Source: Azospirillum sp. 51_20 (lineage in GTDB: Bacteria > Pseudomonadota > Alphaproteobacteria > RF32 > CAG-239). From it: DNA of 39,885 bases. The position numbers were made by a program, and so were the translations under genes. Shown here in pieces: positions 1 through 8,391 of the stretch. Numbering within the stretch: the first letter of the stretch is position 1; the number at the start of each line of letters is the position of its first letter. Where the stretch lies: the NCBI GenBank assembly GCA_001917175.1, contig MNTV01000024.1:407-40291 (forward strand), written 5' to 3'. The notes under the pieces are model-generated. The model was given only the letters and a program-made list of their open reading frames with translations, was not told the DNA's origin and ran no database searches.

Positions 1-447
1 AAACCCCCACAAGAAAAGGCGGTACGCTACCCCTCCACGGGGCGCATACCGCCTTTTCTTGTTATCCAGCCCTCCGGCTGTATCGGTTGAGCAAAAGTCC
101 GCGTGGGATTGATGTGGTATCTTTAACTTTGGGAAACTCCTGTCATCAATCGTGATATCCGCATTCGGTTTTCCAAAGAAAATCTCGTCATATTGGATTC
201 CGTTTTCTTCCAGCCAATCAAGAGTGATTTTTCCCACATTTTTCATAACTTTGCCCACATTATGACCCTGTGTCTGCATATTGCGAGCAGTGTTTATAAT
301 AATCGTATGCCCGTCTGCTTTCAGGCTGTCAATAAACTCCTTCGCCCCGGGCATAACTTTTACATCCGCATAAGTTTCATCGGGTTTCTTTATCGTACAA
401 ATTGTACCGTCTAAATCTATACATATTCTGAGTTTCTTTTCTTCCAT
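1..447 (-). CDS. HAD-family phosphatase (capsule-type), 3' end beyond the window
   Basis: Open from an ATG at 447 to the window edge, 149 codons with no stop. HAD motif I is DLDGT (D11, D13), motif II is the T of INTAR (T53), motif III is K93 in FGKP, and motif IV is the acidic pair D101-D102. This matches the small cap-less HAD phosphatases of about 125 residues found in capsule and surface-polysaccharide loci. The start lies 1 base after the stop of the upstream kinase-fusion gene, so the two are co-transcribed and probably coupled. From about residue 106 the sequence no longer resembles the family, and the tail is encoded by a long perfect inverted repeat. The natural C-terminus may therefore have been replaced, or a contig end may have been reached. 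The substrate is unknown; a phosphorylated sugar or polyol is inferred from context. Confidence 0.75.
   Translation of the reverse strand, partial: MEEKKLRICIDLDGTICTIKKPDETYADVKVMPGAKEFIDSLKADGHTIIINTARNMQTQGHNVGKVMKNVGKITLDWLEENGIQYDEIFFGKPNADITIDDRSFPKLKIPHQSHADFCSTDTAGGLDNKKRRYAPRGGVAYRLFLWGF
9..62. repeat. Perfect 16-bp inverted repeat at the window edge
   Basis: ACAAGAAAAGGCGGTA (9-24) is exactly complementary to 47-62, around a 22-base GC-rich centre that can extend the stem. On the minus strand one arm ends in CTTTTCTTGT, so it could act as a weak terminator. It lies inside the reading frame of the HAD gene, an odd place for one. Confidence 0.7.
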
Positions 448-448
448 A

Positions 449-2125
449 TCAACCCCTACTTCTAACCAGGGATAAAACTTTTTCATTATTTAATTTACCC
501 CTGATTTTTACCGTATCATTCAAAAGCTCTATTGCCTTAAGATAAAACACTTTCTGCCTGCTGAAATTATCCTTATGCAGCGGTATCATCGATAAAAACA
601 ACAAACCTTCTATAAACTTTATTTCCTGCGGATTATAACCGTTTAATTCTGCATATTTATTGAATATCATCTCTAATATCGAATAATCCACAGAGGTCTT
701 TATTTCGTATTCAAATCCTGTTTTATTCTCTTTCAGTCTGAAAAGTCCATGAACAATAAAATCATAAAAACCTGCAATACTATGGCGAAGTTTTGCAATA
801 TCATACCTTGGGTCGCCATATATAGTAGGTTCATTATTTAATCGACCTCTTGGATCTACCAGTTTGAAGTTATAATTACTTGAATCGAAAAGTATATTTG
901 AAAAACAGTAATCGCCATGGATAACGGTTTCTTTTCCTGTTTTGCAGAGTTTTTGAACATAGATATCAATACCTGACTTCAATGAGGCTATTCCTCTGTA
1001 TTTTTTGCCGTTTATATATTCAAACTCTCTATCTAAAACCTCATTCCAATAAGGGTTCTGTGCCCTTAAATCCGAAAGACGTTCTTTTGTTTTGTCATAA
1101 TACAGCCATTTAATTGCATCCGGATTAGTTTCACCTTTAAATTTTTCAAATTTTTTGTGCAGGCTGAACAGTGATTTTATAATATAATTCCAGTCCTCAA
1201 GGTTAACCTCGCCTGATAAATACAGTTCCTGCAAAGACGGATAACCGTACAACTCCTGCGTCAAACTGGCTGAAGATTTATCTTTATCAAAACTTACAAG
1301 CCTCGGTGTAAAGATTTTCAACTCCTCCGGCAGATGAACATACCAGAAAGCCTCATCTTCAAGTTTCTGAACTTTTGTACTGGTTTTTGTGAGCAAACCG
1401 CATTCCGTATCAACAGATATCGAATTAAAACATCTGGCATTAAAGAGCATATTTTTTGCTTTAATCAACCCCGAAGTATGTCCTAAATCGTACCAGTCAT
1501 CTATAATTCTTGTTTTAAGTCTGTACTTTTCCTGATACATGATTAACGCTGTTGAAATTTCTTTTTTCAGCATTAATCTAGCTTTAATGCAGCAATTTAA
1601 AAGATATTTTGTATCCGAAAAAGAATAATACCCGACAAGTGCCTCTTTATCAGATAAATCAACATTTTTCTCTTTGTCATAAAAATGCCCTGATTTATCT
1701 ACAAGACACCAGTTATCCGACATTGTGATATCTTTTGAGGTAAAGATTACATCTTCTTCCTCATCAATACTTTTTGGAATCATTGTGTCACCGAGCAAAA
1801 CCCTTGTCGGCAAATTCAAATCCGCTTTTTTAAGAGCGTATTTTAATGAACTTAAAATATTCTTTTTGCTATTCACCTGCACAAGTTTTATTTCAAACTT
1901 CTCGCTTAAAATATTCTTTATGTAATCCTGCAATTTATAATTATCATTGCAGACAACAATAATAAATTTATCTAGCCCGTACGAATCTTTGAGATTTTCA
2001 AGCTGCCTTAAAATAACGGATTTCCCTCTCAACGGCAGAAGTGCAAGGGAAGAATAAAATCCTACCGGCATGTTTTCGTTTTTAGTTTCGCCTCCAAACA
2101 GGAGGATATTGTTAAATTCTTGCAC
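449..2125 (-). CDS. Nucleotidyltransferase-like / APH-family kinase fusion
   Basis: 558 residues. The N-terminal part (about 1-215) has the layout of a sugar-nucleotidyltransferase fold (LLPLRGKSVILRQLENL near 29-45, LLGDTM near 110) but lacks the canonical GxGxR loop, so it may be inactive. The C-terminal part (about 255-530) is a choline-kinase/aminoglycoside-phosphotransferase fold: HGDYCFSN at 403-410 (catalytic Asp and Asn), VDPRGR at 423-428 (metal Asp) and YGDPRYDIAKL at 436-446. It overlaps the upstream nucleotidyltransferase gene by 14 bases and is followed 1 base later by the HAD gene. The likely role is to phosphorylate a small alcohol or sugar that is then activated and placed on a surface glycan. 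The family assignment is firm; the substrate is unknown. It is AT-rich compared with the chromosome to the right. Confidence 0.8.
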   Translation of the reverse strand: MQEFNNILLFGGETKNENMPVGFYSSLALLPLRGKSVILRQLENLKDSYGLDKFIIVVCNDNYKLQDYIKNILSEKFEIKLVQVNSKKNILSSLKYALKKADLNLPTRVLLGDTMIPKSIDEEEDVIFTSKDITMSDNWCLVDKSGHFYDKEKNVDLSDKEALVGYYSFSDTKYLLNCCIKARLMLKKEISTALIMYQEKYRLKTRIIDDWYDLGHTSGLIKAKNMLFNARCFNSISVDTECGLLTKTSTKVQKLEDEAFWYVHLPEELKIFTPRLVSFDKDKSSASLTQELYGYPSLQELYLSGEVNLEDWNYIIKSLFSLHKKFEKFKGETNPDAIKWLYYDKTKERLSDLRAQNPYWNEVLDREFEYINGKKYRGIASLKSGIDIYVQKLCKTGKETVIHGDYCFSNILFDSSNYNFKLVDPRGRLNNEPTIYGDPRYDIAKLRHSIAGFYDFIVHGLFRLKENKTGFEYEIKTSVDYSILEMIFNKYAELNGYNPQEIKFIEGLLFLSMIPLHKDNFSRQKVFYLKAIELLNDTVKIRGKLNNEKVLSLVRSRG

Positions 2126-2888
2126 AATTTCCCCCTTTTAAATATTCCTGAAGCTGCTCTGGCGTTCCGACACAATCAAAATGTGCTATATCATAAATTC
2201 CGATTTTATCTGTTAATTTTTTCAGGTGATTATAGACATTAGACATGTAAAACTCACCTTTTTGTATATCGCTTTCCACAACCAGATCAATCACAGCATC
2301 TTTAAAATCTTCAAGATTTTTAAAATAGTACATGCCGCAAATTGCATGGTCTGAAATAACTTCTTTTTCTTTTGTTTCAATTAAAAGACCTTCGTTATTG
2401 ACTTTTGCATAAGAAAAACAAGGATTAGCAGATTTAAAAGTCAATAATGCACCTTTTAAATTCCGGCTCCGTATTGATGCTACAAACTTCAAAACATCCT
2501 CATCATCAAAAATATTATCCGAATCTGCAAAAATAATGTCATATTCGGGATTTATTGCCTTATGGGCAGCAAGAGCGGTAATCGCAGCCCCCATAGTGAG
2601 TTTTGGAACAGTTACAATAGTTATTTTGTATTTTTCCTGTAATTTCTCAACCTGATTTTTTTGTTCTGAAAGAAACTTTTCCTGCATTATCAATGTAAAA
2701 ACGGCATTTATACGTTTGAATGAGGCTAAAACGTGCTCAATCATCATTTTGCCTTCAAATTCAATAAAAGGTTTAGGAACATCATATCCGGCAACTGCAA
2801 ATCTGCTGCCTGCTCCTGCCATGGGAATTACGATATTTATTGGTTTATATAATAGCTCATCATACGCTCTATATAGATTAACTCCCAC
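2112..2888 (-). CDS. Sugar-phosphate nucleotidyltransferase
   Basis: 258 residues, GTG start at 2886-2888 preceded by AGAAAGGA. The nucleotide-binding loop is PMAGAGSRF (22-30), followed by the VPKPFIEF segment with the conserved Lys. A DSDN motif near residue 115 gives the metal-binding aspartate. These are the hallmarks of NTP_transferase enzymes, which form NDP-sugars or CDP-alcohols from a phosphorylated precursor and NTP. It is the first gene of a tight three-gene unit with the kinase fusion and the HAD phosphatase. Together they look like an activation pathway for a surface-glycan substituent. The nucleotide and sugar used cannot be read from sequence. Confidence 0.82.
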   Translation of the reverse strand: MGVNLYRAYDELLYKPINIVIPMAGAGSRFAVAGYDVPKPFIEFEGKMMIEHVLASFKRINAVFTLIMQEKFLSEQKNQVEKLQEKYKITIVTVPKLTMGAAITALAAHKAINPEYDIIFADSDNIFDDEDVLKFVASIRSRNLKGALLTFKSANPCFSYAKVNNEGLLIETKEKEVISDHAICGMYYFKNLEDFKDAVIDLVVESDIQKGEFYMSNVYNHLKKLTDKIGIYDIAHFDCVGTPEQLQEYLKGGNCARI

Positions 2889-3182
2889 TCTATTCCTTTC
2901 TTCTGTCAGAAAATTTTCTTTTTAACATCACTTCTGCAAATATTCTCTTAACTTTTTAGCCATTTTGTGAAGATTGAATTTTTGCCACTTGCTAAAACAT
3001 ATATTATCACAAACAAAAATGGAATTTTGTATTTGTTAAAAAATGTTATGAGTTCCTTTTTTTATAAAAAAATACACCTATAAAACCTTTTAAAATCAAG
3101 AGTTTCACCCCTCTTAACTTTTTGGCTATACTGTTAAGATAATAAAATGTTAAGTTCCCTATTGTAAATAGAGCATTTGAGC

Positions 3183-3725
3183 CTATAAAATAAAGTTGTT
3201 ATAGCTTTCGTCTATTTGATCCTGCTCAATACCGATATACCTTAAGGTTATATTCGGATTTGAATGATTAAAAATCTTTTGCAGCATGGCAACATCTTTA
3301 AATTTTTTGTAGTGATGATACCCGAAAGTTTTTCGCATTGTATGAGTACCAATCTTTTCCTGCAAGCCAACTGCTTGACAGGCAGTTTTTAAAATATAGT
3401 ATGCACCGAATCTATCAAGCCGGTTTTTAAAAATGGAAACAAACAAAGCCTCGTCAGAGCGTTTGCCCTTTGTAAATTCTTCTATCATAGGTTTTAGCTT
3501 TGAATTAATCGGAAATTTTTTAAATTTACCTGTTTTCTTTTCTATGATTTGTATATGGCTTTTATTGCGAACATCACTTACGTTCAATGCGACAATATCT
3601 GAAATCCGTAATCCGCAATTCGTTCCGATGGTGAATAATAACAAATCTCTCGGGCTGTTTTTTGCAAAATACTTTTCTAATTTTTTGATGCTTTCAATAT
3701 TTCTAATTGGTTCTACTGTAGTCAT
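3183..3725 (-). CDS. Single-domain tyrosine recombinase
   Basis: 180 residues made up almost entirely of the catalytic domain of tyrosine recombinases. The catalytic set is visible: R40 (GLRISD), a Lys in the beta-hairpin (K64/K67), H128 and R131 (HTMRKTFG), H154 (FNHSN) and the nucleophile Y163 (LRYIG). The usual N-terminal core-binding domain is missing, as in short integrases and fimbrial-type invertases. It sits between the polysaccharide module and the phage remnant. It could be the integrase of the island, or an invertase responsible for local rearrangement. It is preceded by AGGAAAGGAG, a good ribosome-binding site. Confidence 0.88.
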   Translation of the reverse strand: MTTVEPIRNIESIKKLEKYFAKNSPRDLLLFTIGTNCGLRISDIVALNVSDVRNKSHIQIIEKKTGKFKKFPINSKLKPMIEEFTKGKRSDEALFVSIFKNRLDRFGAYYILKTACQAVGLQEKIGTHTMRKTFGYHHYKKFKDVAMLQKIFNHSNPNITLRYIGIEQDQIDESYNNFIL

Positions 3726-4076
3726 ACAATCTCCTTTCCTAATTCCATAAGAACAACATTTTTGAACGGCAAAACCGACTCAAAAACTTCAATCAATCAA
3801 ATAATTATTATGGAAAAACGACAACATAAAATTAGGGGTAAAATATATGTGGCAAGGCTAAGGGCAGTAAAAAATATTGAGCCCTCGCAAATAATTAAAT
3901 CGGGGTAAATTTAAAGACCAGAAAAAGCAGTTTCTATATTCATCAGGATTAAAGCTCTTACAAAGCAATAATCCTGAGTTATTAATTTAGGTGTAAAAAA
4001 AAATGTTATAAAGAATTTTCGATATATTCCCAATGATAGCCAAAAGCGGTTTTTTGGCATCCACGACAGCAAAGCC
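3726..4076. other. Spacer with no convincing gene
   Basis: AT-rich sequence between the recombinase start and the truncated capsid gene. A plus-strand ORF of 32 codons (3810-3908, MEKRQHKIRGK...) is rich in basic residues but has no ribosome-binding site. Sequence downstream of the capsid stop (4076 to about 3910) no longer reads as capsid in any frame, so the missing capsid C-terminus was lost, not merely frameshifted. Confidence 0.4.
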
Positions 4077-4469
4077 TTATTTGTTAGCATCTTGAGCCAA
4101 ATCAGCACACTGTTTTTCAAGTTTCAGCTTCAAACCTTCCGTTACAACATTAGTTGCGTGAAGTTGCAATTTAACTTTTTCTGCCTCCTGTTCTTCACGA
4201 TAATCAATCGGGTATGACAAATCGTGTTCAGCGAGGGTAGTTGTATGTTTTTTGAAACCTTGCGGCGAGATAACATTTGAATTCGCTCTGATAGCACGTT
4301 CGGTATCGTAAAGATTGAACGCTTCCTTGTTGAATTCAAAAATGTCAATTTTTTCTTTCTCAGAAGTAATTTCAGGGAACAGATGCTGAGCCACAAAGGC
4401 ATTATTACTGTAACCACGAGCGACCTCTGAGAGATACGCATTTATGCGTAATTCTTCAAGTCTTCCCAT
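4077..4469 (-). pseudogene. Phage major capsid protein, N-terminal fragment
   Basis: 130 residues matching the start of a family of phage major capsid proteins: YSNNAFVAQHLFPEI, then FEFNKEAFNLYDTERAIRAN, then SYPIDYREEQEA. These proteins normally exceed 300 residues, so only the N-terminal third remains and the frame ends in DANK-stop. It has its own ribosome-binding site (AAAGGAG) and lies 32 bases downstream of the scaffold fragment, the usual phage order of scaffold then capsid. It is probably non-functional as a shell subunit. Confidence 0.7.
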
Positions 4470-4501
4470 TTAAACTCCTTTTATATCAATGTTTCGGGGT
4501 A

Positions 4502-4945
4502 TTACTTATTTAATTTGAGCAGTGCATCTTTAAATGAGATGTTTTCTTTTACAGAAAGAGCCTTAGCCTCTTTGAATACCTCAAGACTTTCCTCATCTGC
4601 GTTTGCAAATTTTTCCACATCTTCATTTGTTTGGTCGGTTTGTTTTTCTTTAGTGGCAAACTCACCGTATTTTATTTGATTCGGCAGGGACTCAATAAAA
4701 GATTTGAAGTCGAGAACGACTGTTGAATCCTCGCCGAATTTTTTGACATTATCTAACTCCTGAAGAACGGATAAGACAATATTCTTGTTTGCAGGGACTA
4801 ACGTTCCCTTTTCAATTTGTTTGTCGATGAATTCTTCAAATTCTTTTTTCTTCAAAGAAGTTTTAATGTCATTCAATTCTTTTTCGATTTCTTCCTTATC
4901 CTTTTTGTTATCTGATTTTAAAGTAAATATAAAAAATTCGTTCAT
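4502..4945 (-). CDS. Phage scaffold, C-terminal half of a Mu I-like protein
   Basis: 147 residues, beginning with a charged coiled coil (about 10-45) and then KKEFEEFIDKQIEKGTLVPA, FIESLPNQIKYGEFA and an acidic tail. This matches the C-terminal half of Mu I-type protease/scaffold proteins. In Mu the scaffold is made from an internal start in the protease gene. Here the half has its own ATG and ribosome-binding site (AACAGGAACAG). The matching N-terminal protease half lies at 5642 on the opposite strand. It is either a stand-alone scaffold or half of a gene broken by inversion. Confidence 0.55.
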   Translation of the reverse strand: MNEFFIFTLKSDNKKDKEEIEKELNDIKTSLKKKEFEEFIDKQIEKGTLVPANKNIVLSVLQELDNVKKFGEDSTVVLDFKSFIESLPNQIKYGEFATKEKQTDQTNEDVEKFANADEESLEVFKEAKALSVKENISFKDALLKLNK

Positions 4946-4962
4946 TTTTTCTGTTCCTGTTA

Positions 4963-5052
4963 TTACTCGTGCGGCTTTTTAGGAACTTTTAGATCCCCGA
5001 AAACCAATGTATCTGTTTCTAAATAAATTCCGTCTCTTATTACTGAATACAT
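4963..5052 (-). CDS. 29-residue small ORF, phage region
   Basis: ATG at 5052 preceded by AGAAAGGA, stop at 4963; the product begins MYSVIRDGIYLETDTL. It starts 1 base after the end of the 5053-5409 gene and ends 17 bases before the next start, so it fits a phage operon. No family is recognised. Confidence rests on spacing and the ribosome-binding site only. Confidence 0.4.
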   Translation of the reverse strand: MYSVIRDGIYLETDTLVFGDLKVPKKPHE

Positions 5053-5409
5053 TTAAAAAATCCTTTCTGCTTGCAAAATTAGCGAAACATTTGAGTTATA
5101 TGAGCGTGCAACATTGTCGCAATCCTTAAATCTCATCAAGGTTGACGGAGTTCGCACATTAAACTGGCATTCATCAATATGAAAACCGTAGTTGTTAAAC
5201 TCAATTCCTGCATCGTAGTTTGAATCGGGATACCATGGCATCACAAACCCTGTTGTTTTATCCTTGATCCAACCTGAAACTTTTAAATTTTTGTAGTCAA
5301 ATCCGAGATTATGGAAGAATGAATATAAAGCTTTCCAAGCCATATAGCTTTTTGTATCGTATTCGGAACTTGATGAAACGACACAAATTTCGTTTTCATA
5401 AGTATCCAT
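5053..5409 (-). CDS. Uncharacterised phage-type protein
   Basis: 118 residues, start at 5409 preceded by GGGGGATA. The product is aromatic-rich and soluble-looking (YMAWKALYSFFHN, WIKDKTTGFVMPWYPDSNYDAG), with no signal peptide or membrane segment. It probably belongs to the phage remnant because it lies between the two scaffold halves and shares the low GC. I do not recognise the family; a minor virion or head-completion role is only a guess. Confidence 0.45.
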   Translation of the reverse strand: MDTYENEICVVSSSSEYDTKSYMAWKALYSFFHNLGFDYKNLKVSGWIKDKTTGFVMPWYPDSNYDAGIEFNNYGFHIDECQFNVRTPSTLMRFKDCDNVARSYNSNVSLILQAERIF

Positions 5410-5641
5410 TATCCCCCAACGATTTCAAGGCAATATTTGCATTGAACTTTTTATTGAACTTCTGCATGTAAAAATCGCTGTCAAAACACCTTTGAAACCG
5501 CATAACGACAACGTTTATACTCCGAATATACAGATTTTTAAAAGGACACCTTTTGAGGTGCAAAAAGTTTAATTTGGAGATATAAGCCCCAACTAAAAAA
5601 TGGGGAAATCCTACAAAGATATACAAAGAAGGTTAGAAAAA

Positions 5642-6304
5642 ATGAAATTTTACGAAGTTTTTAAAGCCGGAACTTACCCCCAAGGGAAGTTTACTAAAAA
5701 AGAAATCGCACAGATTGCAAAAAACTATGATCCGCAATTTTGTGAAGCCCCGATTACAATCGATCATCAGCAATCAGGACCCGCTTACGGCTGGGTTGAT
5801 ACCGTAAAAGCCGATGGCGATAAACTCAAAGTGAGTTTTAAAGAAGTGCCGGAAGAGTTTGAAAAGGACGTTAATGACGGCAAGTTCAAAAAAGTTTCTG
5901 TTGAATTGTACAGAAATCTTGAAGGCAAAGGTGCATACCTTAAAGCCGTTTCATTCCTCGGAGCAGCAATTCCGCAGGTTAAAGGTTTAGAACCTATCAA
6001 ATTTATGGAATCAGAAGCTGATACTTTTGAATTCAATGCTGAAGATGAGCCGGAACAATTTTCGGAACAAGAAATTGAAGATTTGAAAAATCAGGTTGCA
6101 GACCTTGAAAAGCAGCTTGCAACATTCAAGGAATCAAACAAAAAACTTGAAACAATCAAATCTTTAAAAGAAAAAATTTCTGCCTTATCCGATGAAGTCG
6201 CAACTTTTAAAGAAAAAGCACAGGGTATCCCGAAGTCCAAGAATAACATCACTCCTGTAATGCATTCCGAGGAACGTTATTCCATGCTTGTTTATTGTCC
6301 TTGA
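5642..6304 (+). pseudogene. Mu I-like prohead protease, N-terminal half
   Basis: The ATG at 5642 opens MKFYEVFKAGTYPQG, the typical N-terminus of Mu-like prophage I proteins. It is followed by EAPITIDHQQSGPAYGWV, FKKVSVELYRN and VSFLGAAIPQVKGL, the conserved protease core, and then a coiled coil (about residues 140-190). Homology stops near base 6225; the last 25 or so residues are read from antisense transposase sequence. The missing C-terminal half matches the minus-strand ORF at 4502-4945. The gene is on the opposite strand from every other phage gene here, so an inversion with breakpoints inside this gene is likely. Confidence 0.7.
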
Positions 6305-7756
6305 TTCTGTTTTCATCATTAAATAATCAAGTGCAGATTTATTAATATCTTGTTTCCGAACAGAGTTTAATACCTCTTGAATGCTCCTTGAACGGTCATT
6401 AGGACAGGCTTTTTGATTTCTGTATTCCAGCCAGGCATTAATATATTTAATAGCATCTTGTACTGTCGGAATATTTCCTTTTGTTTGTTGATTATGAAGT
6501 TGCAAGTGCAATTTTTCATTTCTATTCATCCACGCAGGACGGTTTTCAATTGAAGTACCGATATAACTTGGCATAAGTTTCTCAAATTCTTCCTGAAAAT
6601 CTAAGAAAAATCTTTCTATAACTTTTGCACGTGCATTGTATGGTTTGGCAAAAACGGAGTGAATATCTAAATTGGCATACACTCCGTTAAGTATCCCCTC
6701 ATCAAAATCTGCGTTTTGGAAGAATTTAGATTTAAATGCTTTGCCGTTATCTTGATAAACTACTTTCGGGATAATACCTAAATTAATAATTGCATTTCTA
6801 AGGGCAGAGGCTATGCACTGAGTATTTTCAGTCATCATAATTTCATAGCCGACAAGAGCTGTTGACTTCCAGTCTAAAAAACCGACCAAAGTTGCTCTGG
6901 TCGGTTTTCCTGTAAACGGATTTATTACTTGAAAATTGAGAACGTGTCCGTCTGCGATTAACACATCTCCAACTTCTATTTTACTTATATCTCTTTCAAT
7001 ATATGGTTCAACCTTATCGTGGTAGGCTTTCATACCCTCACGTCTTAGCACCCACTCCGCATAATGGTTTCTTCTGAAATGCTCCGCAAACCGTTTGAAA
7101 GTTATATTACTAGGCAGAGCATCTTCATCATATCCTTTTTTAATCAACACTTGTTTTGCAAGCCTGATTGCCGTATTGTACCCGAATTTATTCTGATGAA
7201 GTAAAAGAGCAAGCAGAACTTTTTTCATATTGTCATCTAAAATACTGTTATATTCACCCTGTTTTGTTATTTTGTATTGAGGTATTAGGGATTCTGCGTT
7301 GCCTGTTTTCTTGTAGGCTTGTATGTATCTTCTTAATGTTCCGATTGAAATACGGCCCAGAAATTCGTATGCTTTTGGTAAATACAATCCAGAATTATAC
7401 AGGTCTAAAAATTCAGCATCAGCCTCTTTTATACTCGGATATTTATTTCTGTGTTCAAGTGCGGCTTTAACAATATTCATTCTGTGATTTGCCGTCTGTC
7501 TTGCTTTATCTGTAATAATAGGCGGTTTGTAATTCAACGGAACAATTGCCGTTGATTTTGTTTCGCATTCCCGAAGTTTTTGTTGTAATTCAGGTTCTAA
7601 ACTTGAAAACAATATTTCGTATGAGATACCGCCGTTAACTTTGACTTCTCTTGAAATATATTTGCTTTCAGGTTTGTTGATTTCCATTCGGATTGAACGA
7701 GTGCTCTTTAACCCCTTAGCCTGTGCGATTTCTTTAATAGTTACATATTCATTCAT
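6185..7756 (-). pseudogene. Mu A-like DDE transposase, C-terminally truncated
   Basis: About 520 residues. The N-terminal part has a Mu-type winged DNA-binding domain (VTIKEIAQAKGLKSTRSI). The rve/DDE core is intact (numbered from an upstream GTG at 7765): D272 in LIADGH, D339 in VYQDNG and E384 in KVIERF. The Mu-type C-terminal domain begins (GITFLGMHYRSDVILGLRD) but ends within about 15 residues, the last 13 or so coming from antisense scaffold sequence. Mu A is over 600 residues, so the strand-transfer activation and MuB-interaction region is missing. Neither start candidate (ATG 7756, GTG 7765) has an obvious ribosome-binding site. Four repeated motifs lie just upstream. Catalysis may survive, but regulated phage transposition is unlikely. 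Confidence 0.8.
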
Positions 7757-7883
7757 GGTACACACACATTAACTCTGAAGATGAAGAATTGGAACACTAC
7801 TTCCGAGCATTGTGTCGGTTTCGTATCAATTAAAAAATTTAACAGAACAGCAGAATTTTCAAAAACCTCAAAAGACTCACTTG

Positions 7884-8096
7884 CCCGCAATAATCATACC
7901 ATTTGAACCAAGCCTTAATCACCCTAAAACACAGGCACAAAGAGGATTAAAATCCTTTTGCCCGAAATAATCACACCATCTGCACCGAGTAGAAAAAGAG
8001 TAAAAAGAGTAATTACGGTTCACATGGTTTGATTATTTCCCGCCCCTGAAATCCGCTACACAAGCCAATTACCCAAAATAATCGCACCATCTGCCC
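7884..8096. repeat. Four copies of a ~25-bp motif, likely transposase-binding sites
   Basis: Direct copies lie at 7884-7909, 7961-7986 and 8072-8096, and an inverted copy at 8017-8042. The shared core is CCCGAAATAATCACACCATC with small variations, followed by TGNACC. Copies are 31 to 77 bases apart, begin about 120 bases upstream of the transposase gene, and end before tRNA-Gly. Mu ends carry several MuA-binding sites of similar length with irregular spacing and mixed orientation, so this is probably one end of the element. A repressor operator is the alternative. Confidence 0.6.
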
Positions 8097-8131
8097 TACG
8101 CAAAACACTCACTTCAATACAGTCGCAAATG

Positions 8132-8165
8132 CAACAACACCCTCCGCTATGGGAGGGTGTTGTTG
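8132..8165 (-). terminator. Long hairpin just 3' of tRNA-Gly
   Basis: CAACAACACCCTCC (8132-8145) pairs with 8152-8165 around a 6-base loop, a 14-bp perfect stem that starts 5 bases after the tRNA CCA end. There is no clear U-tract on the minus strand, so it may serve as a 3'-end processing barrier or a weak terminator. Confidence 0.5.
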
Positions 8166-8169
8166 TAAT

Positions 8170-8244
8170 TGGAGCGGGTGAAGGGATTCGAACCCTCGAC
8201 ATCAACCTTGGCAAGGTTGCGCTCTACCCCTGAGCTACGCCCGC
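8170..8244 (-). tRNA. tRNA-Gly (anticodon GCC)
   Basis: The minus strand reads GCGGGCGTAGCTCAGGGG at the 5' end, anticodon loop CTTGCCAAG, T-loop TTCGAAT, and an encoded CCA at 8172-8170. The acceptor stem is GCGGGCG against CACCCGC, so pair 6-67 is a C-A mismatch; related tRNAs usually have U there. Everything else fits a functional tRNA-Gly. It marks the right boundary of the AT-rich island. Confidence 0.95.
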
Positions 8245-8391
8245 ATCGTTAGAACGACATATTTAATACCATAAGCAAAAAATTTTGCAAGCATTTTTTT
8301 TAGAAAATTTGATATTTTTTTTGCAATCTTCACCTTTCGCTGCTATATTCAAACAGAAACAATAAATTATTAACCTCAAAATCCTATAATT

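Noticed and set aside
193..414. 73-codon plus-strand ORF at the left edge
   Set aside because: Antisense to the HAD phosphatase gene, which carries all four HAD motifs.
5396..5626. 76-codon minus-strand ORF between the phage fragments
   Set aside because: Overlaps the start of the 5053-5409 gene, lacks a ribosome-binding site and resembles no phage family.
3183..8096. Intact prophage
   Set aside because: Capsid and transposase truncated, protease/scaffold split; no tail, portal, terminase or lysis genes.
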